From a virus, in the IMG/VR virus record IMGVR_UViG_3300025120_000055, positions 1 to 58,074 of that record: a stretch of DNA of 58,074 nt, one strand, 5' to 3'. The notes under the pieces are model-generated. The model saw nothing but the letters and a program-made list of their open reading frames with translations, made no database searches and was not told where the DNA came from. The position numbers and the translations under genes were made by a program. Below are positions 1 to 7,081 of this stretch, one piece after another (positions within the stretch are counted from its first letter, which is position 1; each line of letters opens with the position of its first letter).

Positions 1-177
1 ACAGACGCATTAGAAAGTGGTAAACCTTTATTCGTACCTAGATTTGACGCTCGTGCAATACGCCCACGATTTACAGTAAGACAAGATATACAAGATAAAA
101 TGCCTTATTCAATGTCGGATATATACACTGATAATCCACCAATTAATTACTATGACCCAAAAAATTATGATGAATAA
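1..177 (+). CDS. C-terminal fragment of an unidentified protein
   Basis: The window opens inside a gene. Reading from base 1 gives 58 residues before a TAA stop. The visible tail is hydrophilic, rich in Asp, Pro, Tyr and Arg, and ends in a Tyr/Asn/Pro-rich stretch (NYYDPKNYDE). No domain can be recognised from so little. The next gene follows after about 15 bases with its ribosome site straddling the stop, so the two are probably co-transcribed. Confidence 0.7.
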   Translation, partial: TDALESGKPLFVPRFDARAIRPRFTVRQDIQDKMPYSMSDIYTDNPPINYYDPKNYDE

Positions 178-192
178 AAGGTGGAATTGTTA

Positions 193-609
193 ATGATTCG
201 TAAAGAGCGTGTAAGTCCTGAAGCCAAGCGACACAAGTTAGAATATGACAAAAAGTATGAGTCATCACCTGAGCGTGTTAAATACCGTGAAGAGTTGAAC
301 CGTGAAAGACAAAAGCGTGGTATGTATGGCGACCATTCTCACCGTGACATATCTCATACAGCAGGTGGAAAACTCACTGTAGAGGATGAGGGTAAGAATA
401 GAGCACGACACTTCAAAGATAAAGGTACTCTAAAACCTATTACTAAAGGTATACGACACGATTTAGCGTTATTAAGAGGTTTGATAAATGGCCCAATGGA
501 TGAACAAGATAAGAAAATTGCTCAAACAGTAATACTATCTTTAGACGATTATCATAATGATGCTGAAGTAGAAGATAAAAAAGAGTTAATGCACCCTTAC
601 CCGTTCTAA
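193..609 (+). CDS. small basic phage-type protein, HNH-like
   Basis: The product has 138 residues and is strongly basic. It carries a Ser-Pro-Glu-Arg and KYREELNRERQKRG helix followed by DISHTAGGKL and an Asn-x-Ala-Arg-His segment. That arrangement resembles small phage proteins related to HNH nucleases, where an Asp-x-xHis motif is followed by Asn and Arg/His residues, but I do not see a full classical HNH triad, so nuclease activity is uncertain. I chose ATG 193 over GTG 181 because AAAGGTGG (177-184) lies 8 bases upstream and overlaps the GTG itself. The C-terminal half is acidic and helical. Confidence 0.6.
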   Translation: MIRKERVSPEAKRHKLEYDKKYESSPERVKYREELNRERQKRGMYGDHSHRDISHTAGGKLTVEDEGKNRARHFKDKGTLKPITKGIRHDLALLRGLINGPMDEQDKKIAQTVILSLDDYHNDAEVEDKKELMHPYPF

Positions 610-724
610 TTATCTTGTTTGTATTGATTGTCTAATGTATTGTATAGACTAATATATTATTTGAATTATCACAATAGTATAGACAATACAAACGACAAAC
701 GATACAAAGCACCCAGTAACCTTT
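610..724. promoter_or_regulatory. AT-rich intergenic region with inverted repeats
   Basis: This 115-base stretch is the longest non-coding gap in the window. GTTTGTATTG (617-626) is the reverse complement of CAATACAAAC (684-693), and ATTGTCTA (627-634) matches TAGACAAT (680-687). Between them lies an AT-only run, TAATATATTAT, that could serve as a TATA box. The layout fits an operator or promoter for the membrane/GTPase genes that follow, or a long imperfect hairpin. No conserved RNA is recognised. Confidence 0.4.
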
Positions 725-1342
725 ATGATGACCTTCGTAGTGGCAAGTCCAGTGAACACTATGAATAACCAAGACCATCACGATGCAGAAATTAGGTTAA
801 TGGGTTTAATTTTAGCCCAAAGCGCACTTGTCGGAGTAGCCGTTGGTATCTTTGATTCCAAAATTTGGTTGACACAAGACAGCGTTTGGATTAATGGTTT
901 TACTTACGCTATGGGTGCTTTCTTTATGCAAGGTATTGCTTATTATTTCTTCAAAATGTTCTTTGAGCAGAACTTACAAGAAAGAGCAAGACATGGTAAC
1001 ATGGAGAAACAAAGAAATCACCAATACCGTAGTATGCAACAGCAGTTTGATAATCGTAGAGCCGACATGGAAATGCGTATGCAAGAAGCGCAACTTGAGC
1101 GTGAACTTAGGTGGATGGAACAAAACCCCGGTAAAATGCCTCCAAGTTGGGGAGTACAAGGTGGCTCTCAATCTATGATTGGTATGTTTGACCAACAGGG
1201 CGGTGGCTCAAGTGTATTCGATTCTAGTAGTATCCCAACACACGAAGCAAAAGTAGTACAGCCTCTAACTCTTGGTGTAGAAAATGACACACCCTTGAAG
1301 AAAGATGGGACTCCTGACAAGAGATTTGAAAAGAAATCTTGA
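725..1342 (+). CDS. membrane protein with two TM helices and a coiled-coil tail
   Basis: The 205-residue product has two likely membrane helices, roughly residues 25-43 and 58-80, separated by a short polar loop. A long charged, Gln/Met/Arg-rich helix (about 82-135) should form a coiled coil, and a Gly/Ser-rich low-complexity end follows. It is not a family I recognise. No clear ribosome site precedes ATG 725, so the message may be leaderless, as is common for first genes in archaeal operons; a later ATG (761) is possible. It is the first of three small membrane proteins around the GTPase gene, which hints at a shared membrane-located job. Confidence 0.7.
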   Translation: MMTFVVASPVNTMNNQDHHDAEIRLMGLILAQSALVGVAVGIFDSKIWLTQDSVWINGFTYAMGAFFMQGIAYYFFKMFFEQNLQERARHGNMEKQRNHQYRSMQQQFDNRRADMEMRMQEAQLERELRWMEQNPGKMPPSWGVQGGSQSMIGMFDQQGGGSSVFDSSSIPTHEAKVVQPLTLGVENDTPLKKDGTPDKRFEKKS

Positions 1343-1355
1343 ATGAGGTTTACTC

Positions 1356-1613
1356 ATGGGCCGAATTTTTCGCACACCATCTGATGATGCTACAGAAAGT
1401 ACACTGCGTGCTATCCATATAGCAAACACTGTGGATACTACTTATGAAAGAGCATGGGGTTGGGTTAAAACAGTCCTTGCTTCGATTATTGCTACTTTAG
1501 TAATTAGCGGCATTGAGTTTTATAATCCTGAATTTAGTATTTATGAGAACACAGTAGATTGGGCTGTTGAAAAACTTGAGAATTTTATTAAATGGCTGAA
1601 ATGGTGGGATTAA
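1356..1613 (+). CDS. small single-pass membrane protein
   Basis: This 85-residue protein has a hydrophilic N-terminus and one membrane helix at about residues 36-53 (VKTVLASIIATLVIS), followed by an amphipathic Trp/Lys-rich end. GAGGT lies about 8 bases before the ATG. It sits 13 bases after the two-helix membrane protein and 3 bases before the GTPase start, so these three genes look like one transcription unit. The function is unknown. Membrane anchoring of, or partnership with, the GTPase is an inference from position only. Confidence 0.65.
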   Translation: MGRIFRTPSDDATESTLRAIHIANTVDTTYERAWGWVKTVLASIIATLVISGIEFYNPEFSIYENTVDWAVEKLENFIKWLKWWD

Positions 1614-1616
1614 TGA

Positions 1617-2339
1617 GTGGTAGATGCAGGAGGCACAGCATTAGTTGGGGCTGCTATGTGGGGTCAGCACTTATTCAATTCATATAAACCAAGAAGAGTA
1701 GGAGTGTACGGAGCACCAATGGTGGGAAAAACTACCTTAGACCGTTACTTAACTACACCGGGTGAAATGGAAGAAATAGGCGAAGATGACCGGACTTCAC
1801 ATGGTCGTATTCTCAAAATTGGTAAATTTAAAATGCCAAAACCAACTAGAAAAAGAGTTTCTTGGCAAGGTGAAAAAAGAGTTGTATATTCGTCTGATAT
1901 AGGTGGTCAAGAGCGTTTTTGGAACTTATGGATTGAAGATATGGTTACACGAAATGTAGAAGCAATAGTGTATATGTTTGATGATAGAGCGTTTAAAGGT
2001 GGTGACGATGGCTTACAACAAGTTGCTGGGTTTAGATACTTAGTAGATTGCTTGATTAATCGTAATTATCGTTATCGGTCATTTTGGTCTAGGTTTAGAG
2101 GTAAGAAATATCATCCTAAAGTTGTAATGTTAGTTGCTAACAAAGCAGATAGATTTTTTGATGATGCTGCATCTAAACTTTGGCACGATGGTAGAATAGG
2201 TGAACATAAAATTTTTGACCCGTTTAGAGATGATTTAATTAGACTACAAAAAGCAGGAGTTCCTACTCGTAGGTCTTTCATGGCAACAAGAATAGGATGG
2301 AATGTAGAAAAGACAATGGTGAGCCTATTGACATCATGA
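1617..2339 (+). CDS. Arf/Ras-like small GTPase
   Basis: The 240-residue product carries the full set of small-GTPase motifs. G1/P-loop is GAPMVGKT (32-39), a candidate G2 threonine is Thr60, G3 is DIGGQE (94-99) with the usual catalytic Gln98, G4 is NKAD (175-178) and G5 is MAT (222-224). The DxGGQE form is typical of Arf, SRP-receptor-beta and related GTPases. About 25 residues with a mildly hydrophobic Gly/Ala segment precede the P-loop; I see no lipidation Cys at the C-terminus. The GTG start is preceded by GGTGGGA at good spacing. With all binding motifs intact, it should bind and hydrolyse GTP. Its target is unknown, but flanking small membrane proteins suggest membrane work. Confidence 0.85.
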   Translation: MVDAGGTALVGAAMWGQHLFNSYKPRRVGVYGAPMVGKTTLDRYLTTPGEMEEIGEDDRTSHGRILKIGKFKMPKPTRKRVSWQGEKRVVYSSDIGGQERFWNLWIEDMVTRNVEAIVYMFDDRAFKGGDDGLQQVAGFRYLVDCLINRNYRYRSFWSRFRGKKYHPKVVMLVANKADRFFDDAASKLWHDGRIGEHKIFDPFRDDLIRLQKAGVPTRRSFMATRIGWNVEKTMVSLLTS

Positions 2340-2394
2340 CCAAATAAATGACCCCATAGGTAGCCTTTTCAATAACAACTCTTTCGGTGTAATT

Positions 2395-2586
2395 ATGTCA
2401 GGCGGTCAATCATCTACAACTTTAGTATCTACAGGTGGCGGTAGTCGTAGTTTAAGAACTACTATACCAATATGGATTGTAGAGCATTTTAATCTTAATG
2501 CTGGAGACAATGTTAGTTGGAAATTTGTAGTAAAAGATGATAACATTGTAGTAGTAATGACTCCTACGCTCACTCAAGAGGTGTGA
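2395..2586 (+). CDS. AbrB/SpoVT-like swapped-hairpin DNA-binding protein
   Basis: In this 63-residue protein, residues about 17-56 fit the AbrB/MazE swapped-hairpin pattern: a beta strand with Arg-Thr-Thr-Ile-Pro, a short helix (IVEHFNL), the turn NAGDNV and two closing strands with a DDNIVVV core. Family members bind DNA as dimers and act as transcription regulators or antitoxins; they are very common in archaea. No toxin gene is adjacent, so a regulatory role is more likely. The N-terminal 16 residues are Ser/Gly-rich and probably disordered. GGTGT precedes the ATG by 5-6 bases. Confidence 0.75.
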   Translation: MSGGQSSTTLVSTGGGSRSLRTTIPIWIVEHFNLNAGDNVSWKFVVKDDNIVVVMTPTLTQEV

Positions 2587-2588
2587 TT

Positions 2589-3518
2589 ATGTTTACAAGA
2601 CAACCTCAGCAAACTCTAACTGAACCACAGTTAGCAAGTTTGGCTATGCAAGGTAATGAACAATTAACTCAGGCTGCTCTTCAAGAAATGTTAGTGGCTC
2701 AACAAGGTATGCAAGAAGTTGCTGCTGCTCAAAACATTGAAGTTCCTAAAGTTAATTTCTATCCTAGCCGCCATCCTGACCCGAGAAAGGCTCGTCGTAA
2801 AGACATAAAACAAGCATACAAGTTATTAGAGCCAGCAAAGCGTTCTATATTCAACCCAATGCGATGGTTATTTGGTAGAAAATATCGTTATAACAAAGAC
2901 ACAGGAACTTGTGTAGTTGATGGTGCTAATGTTGCTGAACTAATAAAGCACGACAATCTATACATGCGAATATGCGATGATGAAACAGGTCGCTCGCTGT
3001 GGGAAATGTATTGGCAAAACCCAGTCACTGGTCAACCTGAAGCCTTTATCGCTAGAGAAAAAATAACAAGTGGTAAAAAAATGAGAGGTACATATTGTCC
3101 TGAGCATCTTCACTTGTATCATTTATTGTGTAAGTGGGAAGCAGAAGAGGACAAACAGAATGAAATGAACCCAAGTCGTCTTAGAGATAAAGTCAAAAGA
3201 GGGGTTTCAATAGTGTCTGTCCCTGTGTCGTCGGTTAAGAAAAAAGACCCTACTCCTGCTATGTTACAAAAGTACGAGCCTTTTTTTGCTGAACTTGAAA
3301 GAGATGCTGGTATGACTAAAGGTATTAATGTGTTACATTATGCAAATCCAGCCACTGGTCAAAACGATGTAACGATGGTAGTATTTGACTTGCGTATATT
3401 CCAAATGGAGTTACAACAAATGAACATACCAACTCAATCATTTCAAGACTTAATTAATAGTGAAAATGCAAAAATCCAGCAGAACCTTGATGTTGCAGTA
3501 GTTGCTGGGGAGGTTTGA
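2589..3518 (+). CDS. unrecognised protein with Q-rich N-terminus
   Basis: This 309-residue protein begins with about 50 Gln/Ala/Met-rich helical residues. A basic segment follows, then a globular part with aromatic and charged residues and a small Cys/His group (CPEHLHLYHLLC) that could bind a metal. I do not recognise the family. ATG 2589 is preferred over GTG 2583 because GAGGTG (2578-2583) sits just upstream at proper spacing. The gene begins directly after the AbrB-like gene and is followed 4 bases later by another Q/M-rich protein, so they are likely co-expressed. Confidence 0.65.
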   Translation: MFTRQPQQTLTEPQLASLAMQGNEQLTQAALQEMLVAQQGMQEVAAAQNIEVPKVNFYPSRHPDPRKARRKDIKQAYKLLEPAKRSIFNPMRWLFGRKYRYNKDTGTCVVDGANVAELIKHDNLYMRICDDETGRSLWEMYWQNPVTGQPEAFIAREKITSGKKMRGTYCPEHLHLYHLLCKWEAEEDKQNEMNPSRLRDKVKRGVSIVSVPVSSVKKKDPTPAMLQKYEPFFAELERDAGMTKGINVLHYANPATGQNDVTMVVFDLRIFQMELQQMNIPTQSFQDLINSENAKIQQNLDVAVVAGEV

Positions 3519-3522
3519 TACG

Positions 3523-4185
3523 ATGTTTGGCTTTGGTAATCAGCAGCAACAAAATAGTGGATTAAATCTTTCTCAAACTGGAGGAGGAGGTTATGGTATG
3601 CAACAACCGCAAAGCGGTTTTACTCTTGGAGCACAACCAATGCAGCAACAACAGGTAAATCAAGGATTTATGACTGGTATGATGGGTGGCGCAGGGATGA
3701 CACCTCAGCAACAAATGATGATGCAAAATGGTCAATTCGCACCACCAAGTGAAATGGAGTTATTTGGTGCCCTGCTACAATCACAAAATCCTATTCATCG
3801 CTTTATTAAAGATGGTGGGTTAAATTCTCTAATAGATTTAATCGCCGCTACAACGAGTTTAAGTTTGTTAAATATTCTTAAAAATACTAGTTTCACTGTA
3901 GATGACGATGGTAAAATGCAATTAGACCCTGCTAGTTTGCCGTCTGATTTACAAACTTTGAGTGTAGAAAATGTAAGTATGTTACTAAATAACATGGTAT
4001 CTCAAAGCAATCAAAAATTCCAAGAGGCTGAAATGCAAAGACAACAAATATTTGCTGCTGCCGAGCAGTCCTTAATGGGTAGCGCTCTTGGTGCTGCTTT
4101 ACAAGACGAAGGAATGATGAATAAAGTCGGTGGCGGAATTGGTAGTGTCGCTCGTGGATTAATAGGACTACCTAGAACTAGGTGA
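3523..4185 (+). CDS. Q/G/M-rich low-complexity protein with helical domain
   Basis: The first 75 or so residues of this 220-residue product are almost entirely Gln, Gly, Met, Asn and Pro, predicted to be disordered and possibly aggregation- or condensate-prone. The rest is helical, with a hydrophobic helix at about 95-112 and a coiled-coil-like Gln/Glu-rich stretch. It is not a recognised family. I chose ATG 3523 because GGGGAGG lies at the correct distance. It is adjacent to a two-helix membrane protein (4190-4438). Confidence 0.65.
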   Translation: MFGFGNQQQQNSGLNLSQTGGGGYGMQQPQSGFTLGAQPMQQQQVNQGFMTGMMGGAGMTPQQQMMMQNGQFAPPSEMELFGALLQSQNPIHRFIKDGGLNSLIDLIAATTSLSLLNILKNTSFTVDDDGKMQLDPASLPSDLQTLSVENVSMLLNNMVSQSNQKFQEAEMQRQQIFAAAEQSLMGSALGAALQDEGMMNKVGGGIGSVARGLIGLPRTR

Positions 4186-4189
4186 TTAA

Positions 4190-4438
4190 ATGCAACCAAG
4201 AACTTTTACTGATTATGGAATTAAACTAAGTCAAGCAGGTAGTAGTATATTTGCTCCAAGTAGAAATATCATTATAGAAATGATAATGGTTCAGTTTATT
4301 GCTATAATTATTGCTTTAGCATCTATTTTAGTTTTCAAAGGAGACACTATGGCTAGTAACGATATCACTGTATTTATCGTTGGTATTTTTGGCTCTATGG
4401 TTTTCTTAGGTACTTTATACAGTAGAATTAGTAGATGA
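4190..4438 (+). CDS. small membrane protein with two TM helices
   Basis: This 82-residue protein has two strong hydrophobic helices at about residues 28-49 (IIIEMIMVQFIAIIIALASI) and 60-77, joined by a short polar loop, and a basic end (YSRISR). It could be a holin-like or scaffold membrane protein; two short helices and a charged tail are holin-compatible but not diagnostic. It starts 4 bases after the preceding stop. Its last 24 bases overlap, in convergent orientation, the end of the minus-strand zinc protein gene. Confidence 0.65.
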   Translation: MQPRTFTDYGIKLSQAGSSIFAPSRNIIIEMIMVQFIAIIIALASILVFKGDTMASNDITVFIVGIFGSMVFLGTLYSRISR

Positions 4439-4681
4439 CCACTTATCAATTGGGCATGAGACAGAAGGCGCTAGCGCTTTTATTTTCATAACACAATTAC
4501 AAAGTCTACAAGTACCACTTCGCTTTCTCATATACGGGCATTGATAACATTCATTTAGTCTATCTGTGTAATCTTTTTTACTAACTCTTTTACCTGTAAC
4601 AGCGTCTTTTGATGCTTTCAATAAATCTTTACCACGATTTTTTAGAGGCTGCTTGGGAATCCTCTCATAAGGTGGGAGCAT
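4415..4681 (-). CDS. small phage zinc-binding protein
   Basis: This is the only convincing minus-strand gene. Its 88-residue product has a compact Cys array: Cys45, Cys48, Cys58, Cys61, Cys63 and Cys76, in the order C-x2-C-x9-C-x2-C-x-C followed by a Met-Lys-Ile-Lys helix and CPIDKW. That pattern (ending in CPxxKW) is seen in small uncharacterised proteins of many marine phages. GGAG lies a few bases upstream of the start on the minus strand. The role is unknown; a zinc-stabilised DNA-, RNA- or protein-binding module is likely. Its opposite orientation suggests expression at a different time from its neighbours. Confidence 0.75.
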   Translation of the reverse strand: MLPPYERIPKQPLKNRGKDLLKASKDAVTGKRVSKKDYTDRLNECYQCPYMRKRSGTCRLCNCVMKIKALAPSVSCPIDKWSSTNSTV

Positions 4682-4740
4682 GTATCTCCGAAAGCGTATC
4701 TAGGAAAAAGGATTATGGGTAATGCTGCTTTAAGCGTGTC
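4682..4740. promoter_or_regulatory. divergent intergenic region with possible leader ORF
   Basis: These 59 bases separate the minus-strand zinc gene from the start of the packaging string, so they must hold at least one promoter for each direction. A 15-codon reading frame starts at ATG 4715 behind a good ribosome site (AAGGAT) and ends at 4762. It overlaps the ATG 4741 of the real gene in another frame. It may be a leader that tunes translation of the packaging operon, or chance. Confidence 0.4.
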
Positions 4741-5424
4741 ATGGCGGAGGGGAACCCTATAACGAAAAGGTCTTGCCCCCTTTGTCAACATCCCAGTCGT
4801 GCTGATTTAGAAAAAGGCTTACTAGATGGTGAAATATCATCAAAACAGTTGGATAAAGACATGGGTTGGCGACTTAATACTACTGACAGACATGTTAGAA
4901 ATCACATGGGTGAGTATCACATGGCTTCTAATCCCCAGTGTAAAGTATGTGCACATCCCGATAGAGCAGAATTTGAGCATAGATATTTTGAAAACGGAGC
5001 AGAATCTCATGCTATTGCTGAAGAATTAGGTATTGCTGAAACTTCTGTTTATCATCACATGAAGCATCACTTTCAACCGTTAGTTCAAAGAAGTGTAGCC
5101 GCTGAGATAACTTTAGTGGTAGGCGAAGAAATAAATACACTTAGGTCAAATGTTGAACTTCTTAATGTTAAGTTATCAGAACTGCTTAACGAGGGAAGTG
5201 TTCATGAAGATGGTTTTGTCAGGGATGCAGTATCGCTGCACAAAGAAGTACGAGAGTCAATAAAAGACCTATTAAAGATGAATGAACAGTGGAGTCCTAC
5301 TACTGAAAATGGTCAAATCAATAACACTATCAATATCCTTAAAGTTGAACTTGGTAAAGAAAGCCCCGATTCGTGGGCTAGAATTCGCAGTCAATTAGTA
5401 GAACACGCAGGTGATATGATTTGA
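4741..5424 (+). CDS. double zinc-finger/HTH protein, candidate small terminase
   Basis: The 227-residue product contains two tandem copies of one unit. Copy 1 (12-56) reads CPLCQHPSRADLE, then a helical part ending in His51 and His56; copy 2 (67-110) reads CKVCAHPDRAEFE, then a helix-turn-helix-like part (AIAEELGIAETSVYHHM). Each unit has two Cys and several His able to hold zinc. The C-terminal half is helical and could oligomerise. As the DNA-binding first gene of the coupled string ending in terL, it is a reasonable small-terminase candidate, but sequence alone does not prove this. No upstream in-frame start exists before the stop at 4720. Confidence 0.6.
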   Translation: MAEGNPITKRSCPLCQHPSRADLEKGLLDGEISSKQLDKDMGWRLNTTDRHVRNHMGEYHMASNPQCKVCAHPDRAEFEHRYFENGAESHAIAEELGIAETSVYHHMKHHFQPLVQRSVAAEITLVVGEEINTLRSNVELLNVKLSELLNEGSVHEDGFVRDAVSLHKEVRESIKDLLKMNEQWSPTTENGQINNTINILKVELGKESPDSWARIRSQLVEHAGDMI

Positions 5425-5822
5425 TGCCAGTTCCAGTCCCTGACCTTTTACAAATGACCCATCCCGGTTATCTTATGGTAGATAGTCAGATAGTTATTTC
5501 AGAAAACAGTTTACCAATGTATCTTGATTTTTGTCGTTGTATGACAAAGAGATTCGAGCACTACGGTGAGTTAAACATCACACCTCCCGACATGTTCAAG
5601 TTGCTCGCAAAGTCTTTTCAAACAGTCTTTGAAGATGATAATCCTGTAACATTCTTTCCAGCATATCATCTGATACCTCGTTTGCTTGAAGAGTTTGAAT
5701 ACACAATAGAAAACATGACTTCAGCGTTTCAAGAAAGCCCTAGAATTACATCATTCTATAGAAAAGTAGCCCAAAAATTGCGACAGTGTTTTGAATACCA
5801 TATACTGGGGGATATATCATGA
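5424..5822 (+). CDS. unrecognised helical protein
   Basis: This 132-residue, mostly helical protein contains several aromatic residues and a pattern like a compact globular domain (MYLDFCRCMTKRFEHYGE). The family is not recognised. Its ATG overlaps the previous stop (TGATG), with AGGTGAT about 9 bases upstream, so it is translationally coupled to the zinc/HTH protein and may work with it. Its own end overlaps the next start by 4 bases. Confidence 0.6.
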   Translation: MPVPVPDLLQMTHPGYLMVDSQIVISENSLPMYLDFCRCMTKRFEHYGELNITPPDMFKLLAKSFQTVFEDDNPVTFFPAYHLIPRLLEEFEYTIENMTSAFQESPRITSFYRKVAQKLRQCFEYHILGDIS

Positions 5823-7081
5823 CGGGCGGTATGATGGGGCGAACCTCCGACACAAGAATATACAATCCCCGTTCTGAATCTTCAGAAATGTTCAGGGCTA
5901 ATCATGAAGATGATAGGCCGCCAGCAGGTATGCAAGACGCCACAGATAGAGAAAGTAGACGAGATAAGCGTCAAGAAAAGAAAGAGCGTGAAGAAAAAGA
6001 AGATAAAAGCATTCGACACATCAAAGTTAGAGGTCATCATCTTGGTATAGATAAAAAGAAAGAGGGTGAAGAAACCGATGAGGAAGAAGATAAATTCAAA
6101 CCTCGTGGTTCTACTGATAACCCAGCCACTCAGACAATGCCAAGCGGCGCTGGTGGATTTATGACGAGTCTCGCTATGGGTGCTAAAGGGCCGGGCGCTG
6201 CTGGTGGAGAGATGATTCAAATGTCTGAACCTATGGATATTGCTTGGCAGTTACTAAAACAAGATACGATTCAAAAAAAAAGTTCTCGTTCAGTAGCCCG
6301 TAGGCGTAAAAAAGAAGGATACGCTAAGTGGCGACCATCCACAGGACAGTTTGAACGCCCAAAAGGAGGCGGTGACCCCCGTAATGCTTCATCGAGGCGG
6401 TCAAAAAACATCAGTCGTAATCTTCCTTTAGGGAGAAAAACAGGGTTAATGAGGCCACATCTTTCTGTAGAGTTTTCTCACCGAGGTCTTGCTAGTAAAC
6501 AACCTATGTCAAAAGACCCGCAAAAATACAATCAATACTTGGCTTCTCAAGATGCTCGCAAACTACAAGGCGGAGTAAGAAACACAACTACTCCTCACAT
6601 GAGACATAGCCAACGCTCATTCATATCAGGTCAAACTGGTGGTGGTCGTTTGACAAATACTCTACAATATCCTCGTGTTCCAAGACCACGACTTCATTCA
6701 GTTCGTGCGCCGAGTATAGTTCCTCCTAAGATGAAAATGCCAAAACTGCAAAAACCAAAGATGCCAAGTATGGTTACAATGAGTGAAGATGAGCCACAGC
6801 ATAGCGATATTCTCAAATCTAATTCTTATCAAGCAGCATTAATGAGAATCGCTCTCAAAGAGATTCGTGAACTAATGCGTGAAAAGAAAGATAAAGATAG
6901 AAAAACAAAAGGTAAGGGAAATCCCGATACTGCTGGTGCCGCCAGTAATTTACCTAATTATCCAGCCAACAATCCTGTTTCAACTACTAAACCTGAAGGT
7001 GGGACTGAAGATGAAACAGACGCACGCAAGTTTGGGTTAGACCCCGGTGCTAATGTAGGTAGAGGGAGTGGGCGAGTTTGA
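5819..7081 (+). CDS. large disordered, charged protein
   Basis: The 420-residue product is dominated by low complexity. Residues about 40-100 are Lys/Glu/Arg repeats, the middle is Gly/Met/Pro-rich, and residues 140-300 are very basic with many Arg and Lys. A second Lys-rich helix (about 340-365) precedes an acidic, Pro-rich end. Such composition suits a nucleic-acid-binding or internal head protein, but no family is recognised. ATGA overlaps tie it to the gene before, and its stop overlaps the TTG start of the gene after. Confidence 0.55.
   Translation: MTGGMMGRTSDTRIYNPRSESSEMFRANHEDDRPPAGMQDATDRESRRDKRQEKKEREEKEDKSIRHIKVRGHHLGIDKKKEGEETDEEEDKFKPRGSTDNPATQTMPSGAGGFMTSLAMGAKGPGAAGGEMIQMSEPMDIAWQLLKQDTIQKKSSRSVARRRKKEGYAKWRPSTGQFERPKGGGDPRNASSRRSKNISRNLPLGRKTGLMRPHLSVEFSHRGLASKQPMSKDPQKYNQYLASQDARKLQGGVRNTTTPHMRHSQRSFISGQTGGGRLTNTLQYPRVPRPRLHSVRAPSIVPPKMKMPKLQKPKMPSMVTMSEDEPQHSDILKSNSYQAALMRIALKEIRELMREKKDKDRKTKGKGNPDTAGAASNLPNYPANNPVSTTKPEGGTEDETDARKFGLDPGANVGRGSGRV

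Noticed and set aside
5882-6220. 112-codon minus-strand ORF
   Set aside because: Its Phe/Ser-rich sequence mirrors the Lys/Glu-rich + strand gene; no ribosome site or neighbour supports it.
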